DNA of 64,000 nt from Rhodococcus spelaei (GTDB lineage: Bacteria; Actinomycetota; Actinomycetes; Mycobacteriales; Mycobacteriaceae): positions 248,001 through 312,000 of the forward strand of contig NZ_VIGH01000002.1 of the NCBI RefSeq assembly GCF_006704125.1. The letters run 5' to 3'. A program made the position numbers and the translations under genes. Numbering within the stretch: the first letter of the stretch is position 1; each line of letters opens with the position of its first letter. Below the pieces are notes generated by a model. That model was not told the DNA's origin. It was given only the letters and a program-made list of their open reading frames with translations, and did no database searches. Of the stretch, positions 48,467-57,117 are shown piece after piece.

Positions 48467-49393
48467 GTGTCGGGTGTGTTCGCGGGCTTCACTGTCATAT
48501 TCGTCGTCATCGCGATCGGCTACGCGCTGGGACGCTCGCGGGTCCTCGGCGAGCACGGCGAATTCGTGCTCAGCCGACTGGTGTTCTTCGTCGCCACACC
48601 CGCCCTGCTCTTCGACACCCTCGCCCATTCGGACCTCGCGGTCATCTTCTCCCCGACGCTCGCGGTCGCGGCCGCCACGGCGTTCGTGGTCGGCGGCATC
48701 TACCTGGCGATCGCAATGGGCTGGCTACGCAAGCCCCTGCCGGAATCGACGATCGGCGCGCTCGCCGCCAGCTACGTCAACTCGGCGAACCTCGGGATCC
48801 CGATCTCCGTGTTCGTGCTCGGCGACGCGTCGTTCGTGGCGCCGTTGCTGCTGTTCCAGATCGTGGTCTACTCCCCGATCGCACTGACCGCTCTCGACCT
48901 CGCGACCACCCGTCGCGGCGCGTCGCTGGTCGAGACCGTCACCACTCCGTTCAAGAACCCCATCGTGGTCGCCGGGATCGCGGGCCTCGCGGTCTCACTG
49001 TCCGGGTGGACGCCGCCGGAGGCGTTGACGCAGCCGTTCCACATCATCGGCGGGGCCTCGGTGCCGGGTGCGCTGCTGGCATTCGGCATCTCGCTCTACG
49101 GGGTCCGGGTGTTGCAGCGGGGTGTGAGCCCGCGCCGCGAGATCGCGCTCGCCTCGGTGCTCAAGATCGGACTCCAGCCGGTGCTGGCATACCTGATGGC
49201 CCGCTTCCTGCTCGGCCTCGAGGGACACGAACTGTTCGCGGTGGTCGTGGTGTCGGCGCTGCCGACCGCCCAGAACGTATTCGTCTACGCGAGCCGCTAC
49301 CAGCGCGGCATGGTCCTGGCCCGCGACACCGCCCTCGTCACCACGCTGGCGTCGATCCCCGCGATCGGCCTCGCGGCGTGGACGCTGGCCTGA
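48467..49393 (+). CDS. AEC-family (auxin efflux carrier-like) transporter
   Basis: 308 residues with ten spans in two inverted five-span halves. FVVIAIGYALGRSRVLG at the start, LAASYVNSANLGIPISVFVLG with the family's unwound-helix NxAN/GxP motif, and VVVSALPTAQNVFVYASRY in the second half. Family members export or take up organic acids such as malonate or malate. GTG at 48467 with AGGAGG at 8 nt. Substrate unknown. Confidence 0.88.
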   Translation: MSGVFAGFTVIFVVIAIGYALGRSRVLGEHGEFVLSRLVFFVATPALLFDTLAHSDLAVIFSPTLAVAAATAFVVGGIYLAIAMGWLRKPLPESTIGALAASYVNSANLGIPISVFVLGDASFVAPLLLFQIVVYSPIALTALDLATTRRGASLVETVTTPFKNPIVVAGIAGLAVSLSGWTPPEALTQPFHIIGGASVPGALLAFGISLYGVRVLQRGVSPRREIALASVLKIGLQPVLAYLMARFLLGLEGHELFAVVVVSALPTAQNVFVYASRYQRGMVLARDTALVTTLASIPAIGLAAWTLA

Positions 49394-49431
49394 CACCGCG
49401 CACCCGGACCGCCGGCGGGATACGGTGTGGC

Positions 49432-49893
49432 ATGCGCCACACCGCCATCGGTGTCCTCCTACTCGCGGCCGTTGCCGGGTGCTCCGACAGCGCAGGCTCG
49501 GGTGACGGCACCGTTGTCAGCAGTCCCGCGGCGACCAGCCCGGCCCCGATCATGGCGACCACCAACCCCACGCCGGTGAACATCCCCGGCGCCGATCCCG
49601 GCACGGTGTTCATCCCCGACGCCGAGCTGGTCGACGCGCATCCCACCCCGTTCCAGTCCTACTCCGTCCTCGGCGCCGGCGACGTGATCGGTGTGCATTT
49701 CACCGCGGGAAACCCGGAGTGCGTCGGCGCGGACGCGACGGTCACCGAGTCCGACACCTCGGTGGCGATCGCGCTGCGCACCGGCACGCGCGCCGACGCG
49801 GTGGGCAAGGCGTGCACCATGATCGCGGTGCCGGGCACGATGGAGGTACCACTGAGGGAGCCGCTCGGAACCCGGCTGGTGACCAGCAGGTAG
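49432..49893 (+). CDS. Small lipoprotein
   Basis: 153 residues. Signal and lipobox MRHTAIGVLLLAAVAGCSD, a Thr/Pro-rich linker (SPAATSPAPIMATTNPTP), then a ~90-residue beta-rich domain with a Cys pair (NPECVGAD and GKACTMIAV) and the C-terminal PLGTRLVTS. No recognised family beyond actinobacterial lipoproteins. TACGGT lies 5 nt before the ATG, so it may be leaderless. Convergent with the basic helical protein gene, 11 bp apart. Confidence 0.75.
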   Translation: MRHTAIGVLLLAAVAGCSDSAGSGDGTVVSSPAATSPAPIMATTNPTPVNIPGADPGTVFIPDAELVDAHPTPFQSYSVLGAGDVIGVHFTAGNPECVGADATVTESDTSVAIALRTGTRADAVGKACTMIAVPGTMEVPLREPLGTRLVTSR

Positions 49894-49904
49894 GTCGACG
49901 CCGG

Positions 49905-50405
49905 CTACGCCGTGTCGCGCTTGGCCTGACGCTGCACACCGGCGGAAATGTCGGACGCCTCTCGCTTCTTGCGCCCCGCCGACTGCTTCTTCGACTTCTC
50001 GTTCAAGGCGGCCGGCAGGTTGCCTGCTGCGGAATCGAACCTGTCTTCGGCGACGGACGGGGCGTCCTTGCGCGCCAGGGCGAGGCGGGCCCGCTTGAGT
50101 TCGGCGGCACTCGCCTTGGCCACGACCCCCAGTCGACGGCTGACGCGAGCCAACGCATCCTCGAAGATCTCGGTCCTGGCCGCATTGCGCGTCGTGGTCC
50201 GCCGGGCGGCACCGCGACTCGCCTTGTCGGTCACGGCTCCCGCCGCCTCACGCCGGTACAGCGTGGAGTGTTTGTTGCGCGCCTTGCGGACCCGGGCATG
50301 CAGATCGATCAGCGCAACCTCGTCCAGACCGGCCAGCTGATCGCGCTTCGTCTCGAGCACGAGCTGGATATCCTTTTCCGACAACGACTTCAACAGCTTC
50401 TTCAT
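49905..50405 (-). CDS. Basic helical protein of unknown function
   Basis: 166 residues, very rich in Lys/Arg/Ala and predicted all-helical: MKKLLKSLSEKDIQLVLETK, VALIDLHARVRKARNKHSTL, then a flexible basic middle (RRTTTRNAARTEIFEDALAR) and a basic tail (NEKSKKQSAGRKKREAS). It has no Cys and no signal peptide. The composition is that of a nucleic-acid-binding or nucleoid protein, which is inference only. ATG at 50405 with AAGGGG at 6 nt. Placed after the VWA gene, in the same direction, 84 bp downstream. Confidence 0.7.
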   Translation of the reverse strand: MKKLLKSLSEKDIQLVLETKRDQLAGLDEVALIDLHARVRKARNKHSTLYRREAAGAVTDKASRGAARRTTTRNAARTEIFEDALARVSRRLGVVAKASAAELKRARLALARKDAPSVAEDRFDSAAGNLPAALNEKSKKQSAGRKKREASDISAGVQRQAKRDTA

Positions 50406-50488
50406 CACATACCCCTTCGCGGGATGAGCCCGAGGAATCCGCTCGCCGACCGCGGCACAGTGCGCGAATCCGACACTACCGCTCGGGA

Positions 50489-52438
50489 TCAACGCCTGCG
50501 CCGCAACCGCATGTAGTCGCTGACGACCGCCGCACCCAACCTGTCGAGTTCGGGTGCCACCACCCGACCGCCGACTCGCTGCGCCATCCGGTCCACCACC
50601 CGGGCCAGCCCGGGGTCGTCGCCGAGTCGGAAGATGGTCACCTGCGCACCCAGCTTGGCCAGGTTGTCGAGCTCGCGGACGGTGAGCCCCAACGTCTTCG
50701 GGTGCGGCGGGTAGTCGAAGAACGCGTGCCCGTCGGGTTCGAGGTGTGCGGTCGGTTCGCCGTCGGTGACGATCAGGACCACCGGCTGCGCGTTCGGGTT
50801 GCGACGCAGGTGCCTGCCCGCGAGCAGCAGCGCGTGATGCAGGTTGGTGCCCTGGTCCCAGGCGCCGTCCAGGCCCGCCAGCTCGGCCGGGGTCAGTTGC
50901 TGGGCGAGCCGGCCGAAGCCGATCAGTTGCAGGTCGTCACCGCGGAACCGGGTGGTGATCAGGTGGTTCAGCGCCAGCGCCGTGCGCTTCATCGGCACCC
51001 ACCGTCCGTCCATCACCATCGAGAACGAGGTGTCGACCAGCAGCGCGACCGCCGCCTGGGCGCGCTGCTCGGTCTCGGCGATCTCGACGTCGGAGACCTG
51101 TAGGCGCACAGGCAGTTCCGCGACACCCCCCGATGCGGCACGCAGCACCGCGTTCGTGACGGTCCGGGTCACGTCCCACGGTTCGGTGTCACCGAACTCC
51201 CAGCTGCGACTCGATCCGGTGGGTTCGCCCATCGCACCGGCGCGCTGGGTGTCGCGTTCACCACGACGACCCGAAAGTCTCTGCGCCACATCGTGCAGCG
51301 CCGACTGCCCGAGCTGGCGCATCGCCTTCGGCGACAGCCGCCACTGACCGTCCGCCCCGCGGTCGAGGAAGCCCTGCTGTTGCAGGGCACGCTCGAGGTC
51401 GGCCAGGGCGCGGGCATCGGTGGCCGCCTCGTCGCCGAGCTGACGCAGCAGCGCCTCGGGGTCGATGTCGTCGAGCTGCGCACCCGCGTACTCCTGGGAC
51501 AGCTGCTCTGCGAGCTGCTCGAGCTCGGCGATGTCGGCGAGGGCGGCGGCGCCCTCACCCAGCCCCATCGGCTCGTCGCCCCGGAACCGTTCGCTGCCGC
51601 TCCAGTTCTCCCCCGGGCGCGCCGACCGCAGGTTCGCGTCCAGCCGGTCGAGTTGCTGCATCAGGCTGGGGCTGCCGAACGCCTGCTGCGCCAACGCATC
51701 CAGCTCGGCCCGTTGCTCGGGAGTCAGCGAGTTCCGCAGTCGCTGCGCGGCGGCCGCACGGCGGGCCAGCGCGTCGAGCAGTTCCTCGGTGTCACGAGGA
51801 TTCTCCGGGAAGAACTCGCCGTGCTCGTCCATGAACTCCGCGAAGTCGGCGTCGGTGTCCTCGCCACGAGAGTGCTTGTCCAACAGGTCGTTCAGATCGC
51901 GCAGCATCTCGTCCACCCGGGCACGATCCTCGGCGGTGGCGTTCTCGAGTGCCTGCTTCATGCCCGCGAAGCGCTGATCGAGCAGTTCCCGGCCGAGCAG
52001 GTCGCGGATCTTCTCGTAGTCCTCGCGGGCCTGCGGGCTGCGCCAGTCGTACTCCGACAGGTCCCGGACCGCCTGGGCGGTCGACGGCGGCAACTCGCCC
52101 AGTTGCAGCTCGGCGAATCGCGCGTCGTCGTCGAGCGCGCGGGCGAGTTCCTGGCGTTCGGCGAGCACCGCGCGGTCGAGCAGCTCGCGGACCTCGTCGA
52201 GGGTGCCGCCGAGATTGTTGCGTTCGAGCAACTCGCGCCTGCGCCGGTTCGCCTGCGCGGCGAGTTCGTCGAGTCCGCGCATCCGGTCGGTGCCGCGGCG
52301 CAGCAACTCGCGCAGCGCCCGACGAGGCGACGAGCCTTCGAGCACGTCGTTGCCGATGGCGTCGAGGGCCTCCCGCAGGTCCACCGGCGGGGCCAGTGGG
52401 TCGTCGCCGCCGTGATAGGGGCCGTACCGCTGGTACAT
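50489..52438 (-). CDS. VWA-domain protein partner of MoxR-type ATPase
   Basis: 649 residues. The first ~420 are helical and very acidic/basic (LAAQANRRRRELLERNNLGG, DLNDLLDKHSRGEDTDADFA). The C-terminal ~190 residues form a VWA domain with MIDAS residues in LLVDTSFSM, the Thr in QGTNLHHALLLAG and Asp in VLIVTDGEPT. Together with the upstream AAA+ ATPase it resembles the magnesium-chelatase ChlI/ChlD scheme: ATPase plus metal-binding adaptor. Known synteny: Rv0959. ATG overlaps the ATPase stop (TGATG at 52440-52436). The target complex is unknown. Confidence 0.88.
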   Translation of the reverse strand: MYQRYGPYHGGDDPLAPPVDLREALDAIGNDVLEGSSPRRALRELLRRGTDRMRGLDELAAQANRRRRELLERNNLGGTLDEVRELLDRAVLAERQELARALDDDARFAELQLGELPPSTAQAVRDLSEYDWRSPQAREDYEKIRDLLGRELLDQRFAGMKQALENATAEDRARVDEMLRDLNDLLDKHSRGEDTDADFAEFMDEHGEFFPENPRDTEELLDALARRAAAAQRLRNSLTPEQRAELDALAQQAFGSPSLMQQLDRLDANLRSARPGENWSGSERFRGDEPMGLGEGAAALADIAELEQLAEQLSQEYAGAQLDDIDPEALLRQLGDEAATDARALADLERALQQQGFLDRGADGQWRLSPKAMRQLGQSALHDVAQRLSGRRGERDTQRAGAMGEPTGSSRSWEFGDTEPWDVTRTVTNAVLRAASGGVAELPVRLQVSDVEIAETEQRAQAAVALLVDTSFSMVMDGRWVPMKRTALALNHLITTRFRGDDLQLIGFGRLAQQLTPAELAGLDGAWDQGTNLHHALLLAGRHLRRNPNAQPVVLIVTDGEPTAHLEPDGHAFFDYPPHPKTLGLTVRELDNLAKLGAQVTIFRLGDDPGLARVVDRMAQRVGGRVVAPELDRLGAAVVSDYMRLRRRR

Positions 52439-53829
52439 CAGCTGTACACCAGCTGCCCGTCGTCGTCGGGATCCTTGGCGATCCGCCGAGCCAGGTAGAG
52501 GCCCTCGAGCGCCAGCTCGACCGCCGCGGCGCGCGCCCCGACGCTCTCGGCGCCCAGCCGGTCCGCCAGCGCGTCGAACACCGCCAGCTCGGGCAACTCC
52601 CCGAGCAGGTCCTTCGCCGTCACCCGTTCGCCCGTCACCACCGGTGAGCCGGCCTCGATCGCCGCCACCAGCGGCCCGAGGTCGAGGCCACCGAGCCGCT
52701 CACGCACGGTGTCGGCGGTGGCCCGGCGCAGCAGGTGCTCGAGCACCTCGAGCTCGCGGCCCTCCTCACCGGACTCGAACTCGATCTTGCCGCGCAGCAC
52801 CTCGACCACCGTGCCGAGGTCCACCGGTCGCGCGGTCGGATCGACCTCGCCGAGCACCGCCCCGCGGTGCACCGCCGCGGCGCTCACCGTCTCCGCGGCC
52901 GCCACCGCGAACCGCGCCGACACCCCGGACCGCTGGTCCACCGACGGCGACTCCCGAAGCAGTCGGGTGAACCGGGCCAGGATCTCGAGCAGGTGCTCCG
53001 GCACCTCGGCGCGCAGCTGCGCCTCCTGCTCGATCACCGCGATCTCGTCGGCCAACTCGCTCGGGTAGTGGGTGCGGATCTCGGCGCCGAAGCGGTCCTT
53101 GAGCGGGGTGATGATCCGTCCGCGGTTGGTGTAGTCCTCCGGGTTCGCGCTGGCCACCAGCAGCACGTCCAGGGGCAGCCGCAGCGTGTAGCCGCGGACC
53201 TGGATGTCGCGCTCCTCCATCACGTTCAGCAGCGACACCTGGATCCGCTCGGCGAGGTCGGGCAGCTCGTTGACCGCGACGATGCCGCGGTGGGCGCGCG
53301 GGACCAGACCGAAGTGGATGGTCTCCGGGTCACCGAGGCTGCGCCCCTCCGCGACCTTGACCGGATCCACGTCGCCGACCAGGTCGGCCACCGACGTGTC
53401 CGGGGTGGCGAGCTTCTCGGCGTACCGCTCACTACGGTGCCGCCAGACGACCGGCAGCGCGTCGCCCAGTTCGGCCGCCCGCCGGATCGACGCCGGGGTG
53501 ATCGGCTCGTAGGGGTGCTCACCCAGTTCCGAGCCCGCGATCACCGGCGTCCACTCGTCGAGCAGCAGCGGGAGGGTTCGCAGCAGCCGGGTCTTACCCT
53601 GGCCACGCTCCCCGAGCAGCACCACGTCGTGGCCCGCGATCAGCGCCCGTTCGAGCTGCGGCAACACGGTGGCGTCGAAGCCGACGATGCCAGGCCAGGG
53701 GTCACGGCCGTCGCGCAGCGCGCCCAGCAGGTTCTCGCGGATCTCGTCCTTGATCGGGCGCTGCACGTGTCCGGACGCGCGCAGCTCACCGAGCGTGCGC
53801 GGGCGGGGTTCGGGGTTGGTGACAGTCAC
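52438..53829 (-). CDS. MoxR-type AAA+ ATPase (magnesium chelatase ChlI-like)
   Basis: 463 residues. Walker A is HDVVLLGERGQGKTRLLRTL; the H2 insert and Walker B region include RGIVAVNELPDLAERIQVSL, then sensor 1 in VLLVASANPEDYTNRGRI and the arginine-finger region PLKDRFGAEIRTHYP. It is expected to act as a hexameric remodelling ATPase with the VWA protein encoded directly downstream (TGATG coupling). Equivalent of Rv0958. GTG at 53829; TAGCGT ends 7 nt before it, so the mRNA is probably leaderless. Confidence 0.9.
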   Translation of the reverse strand: MTVTNPEPRPRTLGELRASGHVQRPIKDEIRENLLGALRDGRDPWPGIVGFDATVLPQLERALIAGHDVVLLGERGQGKTRLLRTLPLLLDEWTPVIAGSELGEHPYEPITPASIRRAAELGDALPVVWRHRSERYAEKLATPDTSVADLVGDVDPVKVAEGRSLGDPETIHFGLVPRAHRGIVAVNELPDLAERIQVSLLNVMEERDIQVRGYTLRLPLDVLLVASANPEDYTNRGRIITPLKDRFGAEIRTHYPSELADEIAVIEQEAQLRAEVPEHLLEILARFTRLLRESPSVDQRSGVSARFAVAAAETVSAAAVHRGAVLGEVDPTARPVDLGTVVEVLRGKIEFESGEEGRELEVLEHLLRRATADTVRERLGGLDLGPLVAAIEAGSPVVTGERVTAKDLLGELPELAVFDALADRLGAESVGARAAAVELALEGLYLARRIAKDPDDDGQLVYS

Positions 53830-53836
53830 CTCACCA

Positions 53837-53842
53837 ACGCTA
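53837..53842 (-). promoter_or_regulatory. Candidate leaderless -10 element of the MoxR-VWA operon
   Basis: TAGCGT on the minus strand ends 7 nt before the GTG at 53829. Confidence 0.45.
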
Positions 53843-53988
53843 CGAGTGTTCGGCCGATTCGGCACCCGGGTCGCACAATTCCGCCGCGATCCGCGTTGCC
53901 GATTCGAGACGCGGTTAGCCGCGCAGGGAACGTGCGCGGCGAGTAGTTTTCCCCGCGGGACACCGCCCGAGGATACGGAGACACCGTC

Positions 53989-54267
53989 GTGACCGAAACG
54001 GACGACACCACCGCACCACCCGCGAACCGGGGCTTGCTGGCCCTGGCCGGCGTACTGCTCCTGATTCCGCTCGTCGCCATCCTCTGGGTGCCGTTCTATG
54101 CGCGGGACACTCCGCGGCTGGGCGGGTTCCCGTTCTTCTTCTGGTACCAGTTCGCGTGGGTGTTCCTGTGCGCGGCAGCCACCTTCGCGGCCTACAAACT
54201 CGTCCTCAAGGCACGACCGCACCGGCCCATGTCGCGCCCCGACGAGACCGACGGCGGCGACCGGTGA
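53989..54267 (+). CDS. DUF3311 protein, small subunit of a sodium:solute symporter
   Basis: 92 residues with two spans (LALAGVLLLIPLVAILWVPFY and FFFWYQFAWVFLCAAATFAAY) and the DUF3311 signature FPFFFWYQFAWV. DUF3311 proteins are partners of MctP-like SSS symporters, as here, where the stop overlaps the symporter start (GTGA). GTG at 53989 with GGAG. Divergent from the MoxR gene. Confidence 0.9.
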   Translation: MTETDDTTAPPANRGLLALAGVLLLIPLVAILWVPFYARDTPRLGGFPFFFWYQFAWVFLCAAATFAAYKLVLKARPHRPMSRPDETDGGDR

Positions 54268-55940
54268 GCGCGCCCGAGGTGCTCGCGGCGGCCGGCTCGG
54301 ACGGCGTCGACGGGGTCGCCCTCGCGGTGCTGATCGCCCTGTTCGCATTGGTCACCGTGCTCGGGTTCATGGCCTCCCGCTGGCGGCGGGCGTCGAGCCT
54401 GCAGAGCCTCGACGAATGGGGACTCGGCGGGCGCAGCTTCGGCACGTGGGTGACGTGGTTCCTGATCGGTGGCGACATCTACACCGCGTACACCTTCATC
54501 GCGGTGCCCGCGGCGATGTTCGCGCTCGGGTCGGTGAGCGGGTTCTTCGCCATCCCGTACACGATCATCCTGTACCCGATCATCTTCGTGTTCATGTCCA
54601 GGCTGTGGTCGGTCAGTCACCGGCACGGGTACGTCACGACCGCGGACTTCGTCGGCGGCCGTTACGGTTCCAAGTGGCTCTCGCTCGCGATGGCGCTCAC
54701 CGGCATCCTCGCGACGATGCCGTACATCGCGCTGCAGCTCGTCGGCATCCAGGCGGTGCTCGAGGTGATCGGCCTGGGCGGCGCCGACAACGTGATCGCC
54801 CGGGACCTGCCGCTGCTGATCGCCTTCGCCGTGCTCGCCGCATACACGTACTCCTCGGGACTGCGCGCGCCCGCGATCATCGCCTTCGTCAAGGACACCC
54901 TGATCTACCTGGTCATCATCGTCGCGGTGATCTACCTGCCGTCCAAGTTCGGCGGCTGGTCGCACATCTTCGACGCCGCGCAGACCAAGATGGAGACCCC
55001 GAACCCGGCCACCGGCAAACCCACCGGCTCGTTCATCCCGAACAGCCAGCAGTACTGGGCGTACTCGACCCTCGCGCTCGGGTCTGCGCTGGCCCTGTTC
55101 ATGTACCCGCACTCGGTCACCGCGACCCTGTCGTCGAAGTCCCGCAACACGATCCGGCGCAACGCGACCATCCTGCCCGCGTACAGCTTCCTGCTCGGCA
55201 TGCTCGCGCTGCTCGGCTGGGTGGCGATCGCCGCGGGCACCAAGCCGATCGGGCTCGACGGAAAACCCAACGCGCAGCTGGTGATCCCGCAGCTGTTCGA
55301 GGACGCCTTCCCGTCCTGGTTCGCCGGGGTCGCGTTCTCGGCGATCGCGATCGGCGCACTGGTGCCGGCCGCGATCATGTCCATCGCGGCGGCAAACCTG
55401 TTCACCCGCAACGTGTACCGCGAGTGGTTCCGACCGTCGGCCACGCCCGCGCAGGAGGCGAAGGTCAGCAAGCTGGTCTCGCTGTTCGTCAAGTTCGTAG
55501 CACTGATCTTCGTGCTGACGCTGGACAAGCAGAACGCCATCAACTTCCAACTGCTCGGCGGCATCTGGATCCTGCAGACCTTCCCCGCCATCGTGTTCGG
55601 GCTCTACACCCGCTGGTTCCACCGGTGGGCGCTGCTCGCCGGGTGGGCTGTGGCGATGGTCTACGGGACGGTCGCGGCGTACAACGTCTCGTCCGCGACC
55701 ACCCCGCACTTCGCCGGCTCGCTCGCCTCCATCCCCGGCATCGCCCAGATGGGGTACATCGCGCTGACCGCGTTCGTGGTGAACGTGGTGATCGCGGTGG
55801 TGTTGACGCTCGTGCTGCGCGCGGTCAGGGCGCCCGAGGGCGTCGATGCGACGATCAAGGGCGACTACTTCGCCGACGCCGGCGACCCGAGGGTCCGGCC
55901 ACTGCCCGCGACCCCGACGGAGGCCACGCCCAGCCCCTGA
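54264..55940 (+). CDS. mctP: MctP-like monocarboxylate sodium:solute symporter
   Basis: 558 residues and about 13 spans of the SSS family. RSFGTWVTWFLIGGDIYTAYTF opens the core, with VTTADFVGGRYGSKW, YSSGLRAPAIIAFVKDTLIY, FMYPHSVTATLSSKSRNTIR and AIGALVPAAIMSIAAANLFTRN as family blocks. MctP carriers take up lactate, pyruvate, propionate or acetate. Translationally coupled to the DUF3311 subunit through a 4-bp overlap. The C-terminal tail is short and hydrophilic. Confidence 0.92.
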   Translation: MSAPEVLAAAGSDGVDGVALAVLIALFALVTVLGFMASRWRRASSLQSLDEWGLGGRSFGTWVTWFLIGGDIYTAYTFIAVPAAMFALGSVSGFFAIPYTIILYPIIFVFMSRLWSVSHRHGYVTTADFVGGRYGSKWLSLAMALTGILATMPYIALQLVGIQAVLEVIGLGGADNVIARDLPLLIAFAVLAAYTYSSGLRAPAIIAFVKDTLIYLVIIVAVIYLPSKFGGWSHIFDAAQTKMETPNPATGKPTGSFIPNSQQYWAYSTLALGSALALFMYPHSVTATLSSKSRNTIRRNATILPAYSFLLGMLALLGWVAIAAGTKPIGLDGKPNAQLVIPQLFEDAFPSWFAGVAFSAIAIGALVPAAIMSIAAANLFTRNVYREWFRPSATPAQEAKVSKLVSLFVKFVALIFVLTLDKQNAINFQLLGGIWILQTFPAIVFGLYTRWFHRWALLAGWAVAMVYGTVAAYNVSSATTPHFAGSLASIPGIAQMGYIALTAFVVNVVIAVVLTLVLRAVRAPEGVDATIKGDYFADAGDPRVRPLPATPTEATPSP

Positions 55941-55953
55941 CAGAATCTCCACC

Positions 55954-56919
55954 ATGGCCGACACCGAGATCACCTTCACCAGCGGCGACGTCACCCTGCA
56001 CGGCAGCCTCCGCCTGCCCGCCGACGCGCCGGGGCCGGTCCCCGCAGCCCTGCTCCTCGCCGGCAGTGGACCCACCGACCGCAACGGGGACAGCGCGGTG
56101 CTGCCCGGGCCGATCGGCACCCTGCGATTCCTCGCGGACACGCTCGAGCAGGCGGGCATCGCGAGCCTGCGCTACGACAAGCTGGGGAGCGGCGAGACCG
56201 GGCTCGGCCCCTACGACGTCGAGGATGTCGCGGGTCTCGGCTTCTCCGTCTTCGTCGACGCCGCCGCCGACGCACTGAAAAACCTTGCCGCACAGCCCGA
56301 CATCGACGCAGACCGACTGCTGGTCATCGGTCACAGCGAGGGTGCACTGGTCGCGATGGCCCTGGCCGTCCGCGAAGGCACACCGACGCTGGTCGGGCTC
56401 GGCCTGCTCGAGCCGCTCGCCGTCCGGCTGCTCGACCTGCTGACCCGGCAGATCGCGGGTCAGGTGGACGCCGCGGTCGCGGGCGGGCAGCTGCCGCTGG
56501 AGCTCGCGGACCAGCTGCGCACCGGCCTCACCGACGCCGTCGAGTCGCTGCGGGCCGACGCCACCGTCCCCGACGACCTGCCCGAGCCGCTGCGGCTCGC
56601 GGGACTGGTCTCCGTCAACGCGAAGGCCCTCGCCGAGGAGGACGCACTCGACCCGCAGGTGCTGGCCGCACAGCTACCCGCCGGGCTGCCGGTGCTGACC
56701 AGTTGCTCCGCCCGCGACATCCAGGTCGACTGCGGCGACGTCGCCGCCCTGGACACGGCCCTCGGCGCGTCCGCGCTGACCTCGATCCGGATGACCACCG
56801 CCAACCACGTGCTCAAGGAGATCGGCGAGCGGGTCTCCACCGGCGCCGACTACGTCGAGGACCTGCCGTTCTCTGCGGAGTTCGCGGCCGGGTTCGAGAA
56901 CTGGCTCGCGCAGCTGTAG
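55954..56919 (+). CDS. Alpha/beta hydrolase
   Basis: 321 residues. Oxyanion region AALLLAGSGPTDRNG, then SLRYDKLGSGET, the nucleophile elbow VIGHSEGALVA (GxSxG) and the late His in TTANHVLKEIGE; the acid is probably Asp in SCSARDIQVDCGDV. A helical cap lies at residues ~150-240. Similar proteins are carboxylesterases or lipases. ATG at 55954, 13 bp after the mctP stop, so possibly co-transcribed. Ends 55 bp before repeat copy 2. Confidence 0.87.
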   Translation: MADTEITFTSGDVTLHGSLRLPADAPGPVPAALLLAGSGPTDRNGDSAVLPGPIGTLRFLADTLEQAGIASLRYDKLGSGETGLGPYDVEDVAGLGFSVFVDAAADALKNLAAQPDIDADRLLVIGHSEGALVAMALAVREGTPTLVGLGLLEPLAVRLLDLLTRQIAGQVDAAVAGGQLPLELADQLRTGLTDAVESLRADATVPDDLPEPLRLAGLVSVNAKALAEEDALDPQVLAAQLPAGLPVLTSCSARDIQVDCGDVAALDTALGASALTSIRMTTANHVLKEIGERVSTGADYVEDLPFSAEFAAGFENWLAQL

Positions 56920-56974
56920 CCCTCCTCCCGCCGGTGTCCGCGTTCCCCCGGCTGACCGCTCGCTGCGCTCGCTT

Positions 56975-57038
56975 CGCCGAGTGTGCACCTTCCGTCGTCT
57001 TCACTCGGGCGATGCCCCCGCAAGTGCACACTCGGCGG
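56975..57038 (+). repeat. 64-bp palindromic-ended dispersed repeat, copy 2
   Basis: Starts CGCCGAGTGTGCACCTTCC and ends GTGCACACTCGGCGG; the centre is CACTCGGGCGATGCCCCCGC. The outer 14-15 bp are complementary (GCCGAGTGTGCAC/GTGCACACTCGGC), so RNA or single-stranded DNA would fold into one long hairpin. It lies just upstream of the DUF559 gene, same orientation as copy 3. Confidence 0.85.
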
Positions 57039-57117
57039 CCTGTGGATGGACCGCGGAGTTGTCCACAGATCGGGGCGACCCCTTCCGTCTGTGCGACTGA
57101 TCGGCCAATGTCGGCGT

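Noticed and set aside
54192-56159. 655-codon minus-strand frame opposite the MctP symporter
   Set aside because: Highly charged, repetitive translation without any family motif, while the plus strand has a clear SSS transporter and hydrolase.
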